Shown here: positions 1 to 8,075 of the stretch, piece after piece
Position numbering within the stretch: the stretch's first letter is position 1
Layout: each line of letters opens with the position of its first letter
Assembly (NCBI RefSeq): GCF_900116435.1
Contig: NZ_FPAZ01000010.1
Coordinates: 95,374-159,373 of the forward strand
Length of the DNA stretch: 64,000 nucleotides
Origin: Pseudoalteromonas lipolytica
Lineage (GTDB): Bacteria > Pseudomonadota > Gammaproteobacteria > Enterobacterales > Alteromonadaceae
Reading direction: 5' to 3'
The notes under the pieces: model-generated
What the model was told of the DNA's origin: nothing
What the model saw: the letters and a program-made list of their open reading frames with translations, nothing else
Databases searched by the model: none
Translations under genes and position numbers: made by a program

Positions 1-622
1 TTTTGGCGATCGCAATTTGATTCAAAATAGAAGGGTAGCGTTTTACCACTCTAAATTGGCTTATATCACCATTGAACTCACTTAAGCGCTTGGCTGCCCA
101 CGGTGACATCACTGTTTTTAAATAGCGAGGCTTAATGCCGTATTCTTTCTCGAGTAGTTCAGCATCTTCGTTTGGATCAAACAAAGCGAGAGGGTGATCA
201 TTGACAGGGGACCCTTTTATTGAATAAATAGGCACTTGTTGCATCAGGTATTTTAGTTTTTCGGCAATAGATGATTTACCCCCGCCCACAGGGCCAAGTA
301 AATACAATACCTGCTTACATTCTTCTAAACCTTGCGCAGCATGCTTTAAGTAAGAAACGATTTGTTCAATGGCATCTTCCATACCATAAAAATCGTGAAA
401 TGCTGGGTAGCGCGCAACGACACGATTGGAGAATAATCGGCTGAGCCGCGCATCGGTCGATGTGTCAATAATTTCAGGCTCACCAATGGCCATTAACAGG
501 CGCTCAGGTGCGCTTGCGTAAGCTGATTTGTCCTTCTTACAGATCTCGAGAAATTCCTCAATACTGTATTCTTCTTCTTGCGCTGCTTCGTATCGTGATT
601 GGTAATGCTCAAAAATACTCAT
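1..622 (-). CDS. prkA: PrkA/YeaG-type serine protein kinase, N-terminal part (cut by window edge)
   Basis: The frame is open from an ATG at 622 to the window edge, giving about 207 residues of a family of roughly 640. It begins MSIFEHYQSRYE, continues with a conserved block around residues 50-75 and contains a Walker A loop reading GPVGGGKSS, followed by KGSPVNDHPLALF, all typical of PrkA/YeaG. These AAA+-like kinases respond to starvation and stress and are usually transcribed with yeaH and spoVR, which would lie left of the window. A strong Shine-Dalgarno GGAGG sits 7 bases before the start. The C-terminal kinase domain is not visible. Identification rests on recall of the family. Confidence 0.9.
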   Translation of the reverse strand, partial: MSIFEHYQSRYEAAQEEEYSIEEFLEICKKDKSAYASAPERLLMAIGEPEIIDTSTDARLSRLFSNRVVARYPAFHDFYGMEDAIEQIVSYLKHAAQGLEECKQVLYLLGPVGGGKSSIAEKLKYLMQQVPIYSIKGSPVNDHPLALFDPNEDAELLEKEYGIKPRYLKTVMSPWAAKRLSEFNGDISQFRVVKRYPSILNQIAIAK

Positions 623-817
623 AGAGACCTCCGAAAACCCGCTAAAATGACGTGTAATTAGATTAAGAAAAAAGCAAAGGTTAATTAAAGCTTAGTCACG
701 ATTTTGAATTTTTGCGCAAGAAAATTAAGAATTTAATTGAAAAAAGATCATCTTGGTACGCATTTATTATGGCGCTTGGGCTGCGGCTGAACAGTGATAT
801 AAAAAAGGCAATAAAAA

Positions 818-839
818 AGACGCCGGAGCGTCTTTTTTT
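818..839 (-). terminator. Bidirectional intrinsic terminator after sodB
   Basis: A 6-bp stem AGACGC/GCGTCT with a CGGA loop is flanked by an A-tract on the left and a T-tract on the right, so it can act on either strand. It lies 22 bases beyond the sodB stop codon and separates sodB from prkA, which reads in the same direction. Confidence 0.85.
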
Positions 840-861
840 AATTACTGCAAGTTAAACAGAA

Positions 862-1443
862 TTAAGCGAAGTTAGCGTTCGCGAAATCCCAGTTAACAAG
901 TGCCCAGAAACCTTTTAGGTAATCAGGACGAACATTACGGTAATCGATGTAGTAAGCGTGTTCCCACAGATCCACAGTTAGGATTGGTGTAACACCTTCA
1001 TCAGTTAATGGTGTAGCAGCATTTGATGTGTTAACGATATCAAGTGTGCCGTCAGCTAGTTTAACTAACCAAGTCCAGCTTGAACCAAAGTTGTTTACAG
1101 CTTTGTCGTTTAACGCGTCTTTGAATGCTTCGAAAGAACCCCATTTAGCGTTGATAGCGTCTGCAATAGCGCCAGTTGGTTCGCCACCACCGTTTGGAGA
1201 TAGGCTGTTCCAGTAGAATGTGTGGTTCCAGATTTGCGCAGCATTGTTAAATACACCACCTTCTGAAGAACAAACGATTTCTTCTAGAGATTTGTTTTCG
1301 AATTCAGTGCCTGGGATCAGACCGTTTAATTTTACAACGTATGTGTTGTGGTGTTTACCGTGGTGAAACTCTAGAGTCTCTTTTGAAATATGTGGCTCTA
1401 ATGCATCGATTGCGTATGGTAGTGACGGTAGTTCAAATGCCAT
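862..1443 (-). CDS. sodB: Iron superoxide dismutase
   Basis: The 193-residue product dismutates superoxide to oxygen and hydrogen peroxide in the cytoplasm. The four metal ligands are visible: H27 in the FHHGKHH motif, H74 in QIWNHTFYW, and D158 and H162 in DLWEHAYY. Gln70 in NNAAQ marks the iron type rather than the manganese type. Length matches E. coli SodB (193). The gene diverges from grxD across a 262-bp spacer full of inverted repeats, and the same neighbourhood of sodB and grxD exists in E. coli. Iron-dependent control is expected from the family, but I see no clear Fur box. Confidence 0.97.
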   Translation of the reverse strand: MAFELPSLPYAIDALEPHISKETLEFHHGKHHNTYVVKLNGLIPGTEFENKSLEEIVCSSEGGVFNNAAQIWNHTFYWNSLSPNGGGEPTGAIADAINAKWGSFEAFKDALNDKAVNNFGSSWTWLVKLADGTLDIVNTSNAATPLTDEGVTPILTVDLWEHAYYIDYRNVRPDYLKGFWALVNWDFANANFA

Positions 1444-1516
1444 TTTTTATCTCCATCTTCTTGGTTGATAGTCCACTCAGTTATAGGTAATAGCGAGGTA
1501 AACAGCGTACTCACCT

Positions 1517-1547
1517 ATACCAAATGGTATTATAGTGTTACTATAAT
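1517..1547. promoter_or_regulatory. Two abutting perfect inverted repeats in the sodB-grxD spacer
   Basis: ATACCA-AA-TGGTAT (1517-1530) abuts, sharing two bases with, ATTATAGT-GTT-ACTATAAT (1529-1547). Both arms are perfect. The second repeat contains TATAAT-like hexamers on both strands, so a protein bound here could act on both divergent promoters. The sequence is not a good match to Fur, IscR type 2 or OxyR sites as I know them, so the regulator is unknown. Confidence 0.5.
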
Positions 1548-1568
1548 TGTTGAGTATTTTACTCAAGT

Positions 1569-1596
1569 TTTAGCAAACAGCAATGCTATTGCTAAA
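1569..1596. repeat. Inverted repeat in the sodB-grxD spacer
   Basis: TTTAGCAA (1569-1576) and TTGCTAAA (1589-1596) are perfect inverted arms with a 12-base loop that itself contains AGCAATGCT. The element lies in the probable 5' leader of grxD. It lacks a T-tract, so it is not an ordinary terminator. Its role is unknown. Confidence 0.4.
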
Positions 1597-1705
1597 GACT
1601 CTTTAAAATTGTGACTGTGATAGTCCATTTTAAGTTATATATCTGAGGCCACAGTGAATATTTTTCAAGGCCAGTGTAGTAAGTCAATGTCTTTTGAGGT
1701 TGTAA

Positions 1706-2044
1706 ATGGAAACCATCGATAAAATTAAACAGCAAATTTCTGAAAACCCAATCCTTTTATACATGAAAGGATCACCAAAATTACCTAACTGTGGTTTTTC
1801 TTCTCAAGCATCACAAGCTTTAATGGCGTGTGGTGAACCGTTTGCTTACGTTGACATTCTTCTTAATCCAGATATTCGTGCAGAGTTACCTGCTTACGCT
1901 AATTGGCCAACATTCCCACAACTTTGGGTTGAAGGTGAATTAATTGGTGGCTGTGACATTATCATCGAAATGTTTCAACGTGGTGAATTACAACCATTAA
2001 TCACAGAAACAGCTGCAAAGTACAAAGAACAAGACGCTGAGTAA
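1706..2044 (+). CDS. grxD: Monothiol glutaredoxin Grx4 (CGFS type)
   Basis: The 112-residue protein has the CGFS active site (C29) after the KGSPKLPN segment, and the glutathione-binding PTFPQLW and GGCDI blocks. CGFS glutaredoxins carry a glutathione-ligated 2Fe-2S cluster and deliver it to apoproteins rather than acting as strong thiol reductases. GAGG six bases before ATG supports the start. The gene diverges from sodB and ends in a terminator shared with the convergent kinase gene. Length matches E. coli GrxD (115). Confidence 0.96.
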   Translation: METIDKIKQQISENPILLYMKGSPKLPNCGFSSQASQALMACGEPFAYVDILLNPDIRAELPAYANWPTFPQLWVEGELIGGCDIIIEMFQRGELQPLITETAAKYKEQDAE

Positions 2045-2063
2045 TCTTACTTAGTTTGCCGAG

Positions 2064-2087
2064 AAAGCCGCATAAGCGGCTTTTTTA
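2064..2087 (+). terminator. Bidirectional terminator between grxD and the histidine kinase gene
   Basis: The stem AAAGCCGC/GCGGCTTT with an ATAA loop is followed by a T-tract. It follows grxD by 19 bases and slightly overlaps the 3' end of the convergent kinase gene. Confidence 0.85.
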
Positions 2088-3368
2088 TTGCGCTAAAATC
2101 ACATGCACACTTAAGCCACCTTGCTCGCGGTTGTGAAGGCTAATTTGCCCGTGATGTGCTTCAACTATTTCTCGGCACAATGCTAGCCCTAAACCACTGC
2201 CTGTCGATTTAGTGGAGTAAAAGGGGATCAGTGCATTCGCCATTACAGTTTCGCTCATGCCTTTGCCTCTGTCGCTCACAGTAATGTGGGTGCTGGCCAT
2301 TTCTTGTTGAATACTCAGACTGATGTCTTCAGGTTTAGTACCCGATTCGTACGCATTTTTTAATAAATTAATCAGCAGTTGCTCAAGCTGAGTATGATCG
2401 GCTTGTGTGTTTACGTTATCGCCAAGAGTAATATTGACTTGCCATTGGCTTTTTAATTGCTCGACGATTGATGGCCAGTTAATCGCTGATAACTGAGGAG
2501 TGGGTAATTTGGCAAATTTACCATAGCCTTGAACAAATTCGTTAAGGTGTTTGATACGGTCTTCAATGGTGGTGAATACGCGTTTTAAACGAGGCTCGTC
2601 GACTTCTTTTGTTAATAACTGTGCGCTGTGGAGCATTGATGACATTGGGCCCAGCGAATTATTGAGTTCGTGGCTGATGATACGGATTACTTTTTTCCAT
2701 ACTTCAACCTCTTGGCGGCTGAGTTCCCGTGTGAGCTGTTTGAACACATACAGTTGGTGGTATTGATTATTAAGTAATAAGCGGCCCGTTGCCATATGCC
2801 AAGTTTGTGATTCTTGTTCCGTTTTATCGAGGGTAAATAAGCCATCAATCCCTTTGTTGATAGCACGTGTCAGTTGTTCAGAGCAGGTACTAATCACATT
2901 TTCTAGTTTAAGTCCTTCGATAGCTGATTTTGCTTCAAACAAGCTACGAGCACTGTGATTACTGTAAACAATAAAACCTTGATCGTTAATAAGTAGCACC
3001 GCTTGCTCAGAGCTTTGCAGTACTTTGTCGAGCATTAATTCACGTTGGTATATCCATTGCTTTTCTTGGCGAAGTTGCTTTGCTGTTTGGTTATAAAGTC
3101 GGCATAAGTCACCCAGTTCATCTTTGCTATCATAGGCCAAAAGGGTGGCCAGTTCACCGTCTTTAAAGTTAAGCAATCCAGATTCAAGAGATGCAATACC
3201 GTCAGCTAAATGGCGACTTAACTGGTACGCCAAAAGGCCAGCTAGCAAGGCGCAACCAATGACCGCAAGCAAAGTATATAACCCAGGAAGAGCAGCAAAA
3301 TAGCTTACCAGTAATAGAGGGACTACCGCTGCAACAACACACAATAGAATAATCTTATTTCTTAACAT
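2085..3368 (-). CDS. Membrane sensor histidine kinase of an NtrB/NtrY-like two-component system
   Basis: The 427-residue kinase has two N-terminal membrane segments (about residues 5-27 and 31-50) with almost no periplasmic loop, then a HAMP-like region, a PAS-like domain (about 110-200) and a kinase core. The phosphoacceptor is H233 in ISHELNN. The N box NLLKNAYES and the G boxes DRGKGMS and GSGLGLALCREIVEAHHG are intact. Its ATG overlaps the stop of the upstream response regulator gene by one base (TAATG), which implies translational coupling. With so small a sensor loop, it may sense a signal in the membrane or through the adjacent exporter; that is inference. Confidence 0.93.
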   Translation of the reverse strand: MLRNKIILLCVVAAVVPLLLVSYFAALPGLYTLLAVIGCALLAGLLAYQLSRHLADGIASLESGLLNFKDGELATLLAYDSKDELGDLCRLYNQTAKQLRQEKQWIYQRELMLDKVLQSSEQAVLLINDQGFIVYSNHSARSLFEAKSAIEGLKLENVISTCSEQLTRAINKGIDGLFTLDKTEQESQTWHMATGRLLLNNQYHQLYVFKQLTRELSRQEVEVWKKVIRIISHELNNSLGPMSSMLHSAQLLTKEVDEPRLKRVFTTIEDRIKHLNEFVQGYGKFAKLPTPQLSAINWPSIVEQLKSQWQVNITLGDNVNTQADHTQLEQLLINLLKNAYESGTKPEDISLSIQQEMASTHITVSDRGKGMSETVMANALIPFYSTKSTGSGLGLALCREIVEAHHGQISLHNREQGGLSVHVILAQ

Positions 3369-4696
3369 TAGTAATCTATCTTAAATTTATCGAGTCTGCG
3401 ATACAGCGCTTGTCGGCTAAGGCCAAAATGTCGCGCAACTTTAGCAATCACCCCTTGGTGTTCGCGCATTGCCAGTTCAATATCGTGCTTTGTCGGTTCA
3501 CTTTTTATTGATGTGGCTTTAGTGGTATCGACGTTTAAGCCAAAGTCGGCAAGTTCAATAGTGCCAGTTGGTTTTAATACGGCAGCCCGTTTACACGCAT
3601 TTTCAAGTTCACGTACATTACCCGGCCACGGATGGGCAAGCAGGGCTTTCTCGGTGCTTAGAGACACACTGCGATGTGGTAAAAAGTGTGCCACTAGGGC
3701 AAGAATATCATCGGGTCTGTCAGCTAGGCTAGGCAGGTTTAACTCAATAACATTGAGGCGATAATATAAATCTTCCCGAAAATGACCCGCTTTAATCGCG
3801 TGCGTTAAATCTTCGTTTGTTGCTGATATAACCCGCACATTTACTTTTCGAGTTTGCGTTGATCCTAAACGCTCAAATTCACCGGTTTGCAGAATACGTA
3901 ATAGTTTCATTTGACCGGACAACGGTAGGTTGCCTATTTCGTCTAAAAATAATGTGCCCCCATCGGCGGCTTCAAAACGGCCAATGCGTTGCTTGGTGAT
4001 ACCTGTGTACGCGCCAGCTTCAGCGCCAAACAATTCAGCTTCAATGAGTTCATTTGGCAATGCACCGGCGTTAACAGTGATAAAAGGATGGTCTGCAAGC
4101 AGAGAGTTGGCTTGGATTATCTGTGCTATGCGCTCTTTGCCACTGCCATTTGGGCCAGTGATAAGCACTGATATGTCTGACTTTGCCACCTGAATAGCAA
4201 GATTAACAATATGCTCCATCGCTGTGCTTTTGTAAATAAGGCCGACAAGGTTGGCAGTTTTAATGGAATCTTCGCGTTCTTGCTGGTGGCGTGCGAAAGT
4301 TTCATTTTGTTGTTTCGCTTTACCAAGTTCGAGTAAATTATTGATACAAGTAAGCAGTTTTGTATCGTCCCACGGCTTTGGTAAATAGTCTGCGGCACCC
4401 GCCTTTACAAGTTCAACAGCTGTTGCAAGCTCGGTCCATGCGGTGATTAAGATAATAGGCAGTAATGGGTTTATATCGCGTAAGTCATAAAACAGCGCCT
4501 TGCCTTCTTCACCCGAGGTGGTGTCGGCGGTAAAGTTCATATCTTGAATAACTAATGAAATACGCTGGTACTGTACTGCTTGGATTGCTTCAAATGGGGT
4601 GCTTGCAGTAACCACGGTATAATTGTGGATCTCTAATAATAATGACAAGGCGTCTAATATCGCGGGGTTGTCATCAACAATAAGTATTTTTTCCAT
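3368..4696 (-). CDS. Sigma-54-dependent response regulator (NtrC family)
   Basis: The 442-residue protein has a receiver domain (phosphoacceptor D52, T85, K107), an AAA+ domain with Walker A GPNGSGKE, a sigma-54 contact loop reading GAYTGI where most relatives have GAFTGA, Walker B GGTLFLDEIG, and a C-terminal Fis-type helix-turn-helix (VARHFGLSRQALYRRLDKF). I chose ATG 4696 because the receiver fold begins there; the open frame extends 35 codons further but only through a hairpin. It is the fifth annotated long gene of the export operon and very probably activates that operon through the palindromes at 9522-9560. An F-to-Y change in the loop is conservative; the final A-to-I is less common. 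Confidence 0.93.
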   Translation of the reverse strand: MEKILIVDDNPAILDALSLLLEIHNYTVVTASTPFEAIQAVQYQRISLVIQDMNFTADTTSGEEGKALFYDLRDINPLLPIILITAWTELATAVELVKAGAADYLPKPWDDTKLLTCINNLLELGKAKQQNETFARHQQEREDSIKTANLVGLIYKSTAMEHIVNLAIQVAKSDISVLITGPNGSGKERIAQIIQANSLLADHPFITVNAGALPNELIEAELFGAEAGAYTGITKQRIGRFEAADGGTLFLDEIGNLPLSGQMKLLRILQTGEFERLGSTQTRKVNVRVISATNEDLTHAIKAGHFREDLYYRLNVIELNLPSLADRPDDILALVAHFLPHRSVSLSTEKALLAHPWPGNVRELENACKRAAVLKPTGTIELADFGLNVDTTKATSIKSEPTKHDIELAMREHQGVIAKVARHFGLSRQALYRRLDKFKIDY

Positions 4697-4773
4697 ATTA
4701 TTATTTTTTTGCTGTTTTCCTAAATATGTTAAGTAAGTCCGGTGCAAGAGCCAACTTAAGTGTGTACTTATAA

Positions 4774-4801
4774 ATGCTACACTGTAAATCCAGTGTAGCA
4801 T
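4774..4801 (-). terminator. Strong 11-bp hairpin between exporter genes and two-component genes
   Basis: ATGCTACACTG (4774-4784) and CAGTGTAGCAT (4791-4801) are perfect arms with a 6-base loop. The hairpin sits 13 bases after the last permease stop and about 80 bases before the response regulator start. The T-tract on the minus strand is weak (TTTAT), so it may attenuate transcription or stabilise the upstream RNA rather than stop polymerase fully. Confidence 0.5.
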
Positions 4802-4813
4802 AGCTTGGGAGAA

Positions 4814-6019
4814 CTAAATGGTGCGTGTTGCAATGCTGGGTGAAATGTTCGCAGCTCGTTTGGCTGGCGCAAGAACCGCAAGCAAACTCATAATAAACAC
4901 AGCGCTTGCAGTGGCAATTACATAACGCACATCTAACTGAGCAATCGAGAAATGTTGCATCAGTAATTGGCCTAAATACATCGCTGCTATCATGCCTATT
5001 ACTAAACCTACACTGCAAATCATGGCATTTTCGACTAAAAAGTAGCTAATAATGGCGGACTTTCTTGCTCCAAGAGCACGGCGAGTCCCAATTTGTTTCG
5101 TGCGTTTACTAATATTAAAGAGTGTAAGACCAAAGATACCCAGCGCAGTGACCAACACTAAAATTGTGATTAAAACAATTAACATACGCATCATAAGCGT
5201 GTCTTCAGCCATGTACTGCTCTTTATCTTCATCAAGGCCGCGAATGCGCGAGATAACGCGTTTGTTGTAGTTTTTAAGCATGGCTTCTTCAACACGGTTC
5301 ATTACAGACTGGCGTTGCCCAGGCTCTGTTCTTACGACAAAGCGTGCATTGCTACCTGCTTTAATGAACGGAATTAATGCCACATTATCTGGGCGACTAT
5401 CTTTAAGCCATGGGCCTTTCATTACATCGACAATACCAATAATTTTTAAAGGAATATCACCAAAGTAAATAGATTGACCTAAGCCATTACCATCAGGGAA
5501 AAGCTCATCAGATAGACTTTTACTCACCACGATGACCTTCGAAAGCTCATCGTAATTCTCTGTTACGATCACTTCGTCTTCGCTGTAATTACGCCCAGCA
5601 ATTAAGTTAACACCGTACGTGTTAATGCCGTGCTCGTCGATAAACATATATGAGCTACGTGCCGATTTACTCTCTTGTGGCGCCGGTTTTAAACTAAAGT
5701 CAGATGATGAACCACTGCCCGAAAGAGGTGTGGTACTAGAGTAAGCAGCATCAACCACCCCAGGAATTTGACGTAACATAGCTTCATCAAGCTCGTATTG
5801 TTGGCTTGGCGAGGTGTCTTGTCCGAACATCATCACATTGAAAATAAAAATGTCTTGTTCTGGGTAGCCTGTTTCTTGGCTTAAATAGCTAATTCTATCT
5901 TGAATAATAAACGCGGCGTTACTGACGATTGCTGTGGTAATGGCAATTTGAATTAGTAACAGAATAGCCCCAACCTTTGAGCGGCATAAGGCATGAAATA
6001 TAGGTTTAATTTCTAACAT
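4814..6019 (-). CDS. ABC transporter permease, MacB/FtsX type (second permease)
   Basis: The 401-residue permease has one N-terminal membrane helix (about 17-38), a large periplasmic domain (about 40-280) with the MacB_PCD pattern (PLSGSGSS, VIVVSKSLSDELFPDGNGLGQ), and three C-terminal helices of the FtsX domain (about 280-390) including RTKQIGTRRALGARK. It would pair with the preceding permease as a heterodimer on the shared ATPase, in a mechanotransmission exporter that moves peptides or lipophilic compounds from the periplasmic side. The gene starts 11 bases after the first permease gene. The substrate cannot be told from sequence. Confidence 0.9.
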   Translation of the reverse strand: MLEIKPIFHALCRSKVGAILLLIQIAITTAIVSNAAFIIQDRISYLSQETGYPEQDIFIFNVMMFGQDTSPSQQYELDEAMLRQIPGVVDAAYSSTTPLSGSGSSSDFSLKPAPQESKSARSSYMFIDEHGINTYGVNLIAGRNYSEDEVIVTENYDELSKVIVVSKSLSDELFPDGNGLGQSIYFGDIPLKIIGIVDVMKGPWLKDSRPDNVALIPFIKAGSNARFVVRTEPGQRQSVMNRVEEAMLKNYNKRVISRIRGLDEDKEQYMAEDTLMMRMLIVLITILVLVTALGIFGLTLFNISKRTKQIGTRRALGARKSAIISYFLVENAMICSVGLVIGMIAAMYLGQLLMQHFSIAQLDVRYVIATASAVFIMSLLAVLAPAKRAANISPSIATRTI

Positions 6020-6030
6020 AACACAGTTCC

Positions 6031-7344
6031 TTATTGGCTCTTAAGGTAAATAGCAGGGTTGGTTTTACACACCAGCCACGCAGGGTAAAGACCTGCGATT
6101 ACACAGGTACTAATTGCTATCACAGGGGCGCTAAGTAACATGGTTAAATCCATGGTGGCTAAGCTTTGATAGTAGCTGTAGCTTTGGCGCACACCTAAAA
6201 GTCCCACTTGGGCTAAAATAACCCCGAAAATACCGCCTAAAAATCCGAGCATAGCCACTTCGACAATGTGTTGAAAGAAAATTTGGCGTTTGCTTGCGCC
6301 TAAAGCTCTGCGTACGCCAACCTCTGGCGCACGGCGAAGAAATTTAGCCAGTAATAAGCCTAGAATATTTGCCAAACATACCGCTAAAAACATAAAGCTT
6401 AGGCCAACGAGAATTTCGTTATCTTCACTTACTACATTGTTGTATTCCATCCACTCGTTTACATCACGCAATTTCGCTTCAAGCTTTTCGCGGTTAAAGC
6501 GACCACGCTTTTGCTGTTCTTGCATATAAGCCATTAAGAAATCTTCATACGCTTGCTTTTCTGCGGGTGTTTTTAGTTCGACCCAAAATTGCAGCCAAAC
6601 TAATTCAGAATTAAGCTTGTCGTTAAACGTATTGGTTTTTTCGTGCTTCCAGCCGTTTGTATTGCCCCAGTTTTCAAGCTCACGTGCTTTTAATAAGCTA
6701 AAAGGCAGGTAGAGTTGCTCGGTTTTATTAAATGCGCCGTTATTTAAATCGTAATATTTGGTCGTAATATTCCAGTCATCCATAACCCCAACCACTTCAT
6801 AGCTTGCATCATCAAGGTAGATAATTTTGCCAACAGAGTTTTCTCCTGCAAATAGTTTGTCGTTGAGCTTTTTACTGATAACGACTACAGGTGCAGCAGT
6901 TGCTTCTTGTTGCTGACTCCACACGCCACCGTATAAAAATGATAAGTTAAACATGTCGAAGAAGTCGGGGGTTGTTAAACGCGCCTGACCAATAAATGGT
7001 TTTACGGTATCGGAGTCTAAATAAACAGAAAACCCAGTGCGCACCATCGTGACGCGCTTACCTCCGGCTTCTGCCTTATTTAAATTAACCGCGTCTTGAT
7101 AGGTTAATTGCATTGGTAAATTATCTTTTGTCCACCAAGTTGAACCCTCGTCCATTATTTGCAATTGCACACTGTATAGTTGGCTACTCTTTTGCGGGAT
7201 CGGATCGGCAGACATCATGTGATACACCGACAAGCTTGTCATCGTTACACCAATGCCAATGGCAATCGCTAATACCATTAAAAAACTCACTAAGGGCGTG
7301 CGCTTAAAGCTTCGCCAACTTAAATCTAGATAATGAAGGAACAT
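6031..7344 (-). CDS. ABC transporter permease, MacB/FtsX type (first permease)
   Basis: The 437-residue protein has the same plan as the next gene: N-terminal helix (about 16-40), a periplasmic domain of roughly 260 residues, and a C-terminal three-helix FtsX domain holding RAPEVGVRRALGASKRQIFFQH. The two permeases differ clearly in their periplasmic domains, so they are paralogues rather than a recent duplication. The start lies two bases after the ATPase stop, a tight operon junction. Two-permease systems of this kind next to sigma-54 two-component genes are frequent in Alteromonadales; the transported compound is unknown. Confidence 0.9.
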   Translation of the reverse strand: MFLHYLDLSWRSFKRTPLVSFLMVLAIAIGIGVTMTSLSVYHMMSADPIPQKSSQLYSVQLQIMDEGSTWWTKDNLPMQLTYQDAVNLNKAEAGGKRVTMVRTGFSVYLDSDTVKPFIGQARLTTPDFFDMFNLSFLYGGVWSQQQEATAAPVVVISKKLNDKLFAGENSVGKIIYLDDASYEVVGVMDDWNITTKYYDLNNGAFNKTEQLYLPFSLLKARELENWGNTNGWKHEKTNTFNDKLNSELVWLQFWVELKTPAEKQAYEDFLMAYMQEQQKRGRFNREKLEAKLRDVNEWMEYNNVVSEDNEILVGLSFMFLAVCLANILGLLLAKFLRRAPEVGVRRALGASKRQIFFQHIVEVAMLGFLGGIFGVILAQVGLLGVRQSYSYYQSLATMDLTMLLSAPVIAISTCVIAGLYPAWLVCKTNPAIYLKSQ

Positions 7345-7346
7345 GA

Positions 7347-8054
7347 CTATACTCCTGCCGCTTTGAGGTTTTGCGTGCCTTGGTAAAGCGTGAAATCGGC
7401 AAGTTGACCGTCCACCACTTGGATATTTCGCGGGGCTCTTCGGGCAAGTTCAGGGTCGTGAGTAACCATGACAATGGTGGCGCCATCACGATTAATTTGT
7501 TCGAGCAATTCCATTACTTGGCGCGCCATTAAGCTGTCTAAATTACCCGTTGGCTCATCGGCAAGTAAAAAACGGGGTTCACCCGCAAGTGCTCTGGCAA
7601 TGGCCACGCGTTGCTGTTGCCCACCTGAAAGTTGTTGCGGTAAATGCTTAGCACGTGACGCTAAACCTACTTGCTCTAAACATTGTTCAATACGACGTTT
7701 ACGCTCAGCAGCTTTAATTCCTCGATATCGCAGAGGTACTTCAATATTTTCGTATAGATTTAAATCAGGTATCAGATTAAATCCCTGGAAGATAAAGCCT
7801 ATTTTTTGGTTCCGTAAATCAGCACGCTGATTATCGTTAAGACCACCTACATCAATACCATCTAAAAGATACTGGCCTTCTGAAAACGGTTCTAGCATAC
7901 CGGCAATATTTAAAAAGGTCGTTTTGCCTGAACCACTCGGGCCAGTAACAGCAATAAATTCACCTTCTTCTACATGGAGATTGAAATCACGTAATGCATG
8001 AGTTTGTACCATGTCTGTTTGATACACTTTGCTGATGTTGTTCATTGTAAGCAT
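7347..8054 (-). CDS. ABC transporter ATP-binding protein, LolD/MacB type
   Basis: The 235-residue ATPase has Walker A GPSGSGKTT, the Q-loop region FIFQGFNLIPDLNLYENIEVPL, signature LSGGQQQRVAIARAL, Walker B FLLADEPTGNLDS and the switch histidine in VTHD. These are hallmarks of the LolD/MacB/FtsE branch that powers FtsX-type permeases. It lies between the membrane fusion protein gene and the two permeases in one transcription unit. ATG 8054 is preceded by AGGA about nine bases upstream; an internal ATG three codons later is possible. Confidence 0.95.
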   Translation of the reverse strand: MLTMNNISKVYQTDMVQTHALRDFNLHVEEGEFIAVTGPSGSGKTTFLNIAGMLEPFSEGQYLLDGIDVGGLNDNQRADLRNQKIGFIFQGFNLIPDLNLYENIEVPLRYRGIKAAERKRRIEQCLEQVGLASRAKHLPQQLSGGQQQRVAIARALAGEPRFLLADEPTGNLDSLMARQVMELLEQINRDGATIVMVTHDPELARRAPRNIQVVDGQLADFTLYQGTQNLKAAGV

Positions 8055-8075
8055 AATAATTATTCCTTGTTGCTG

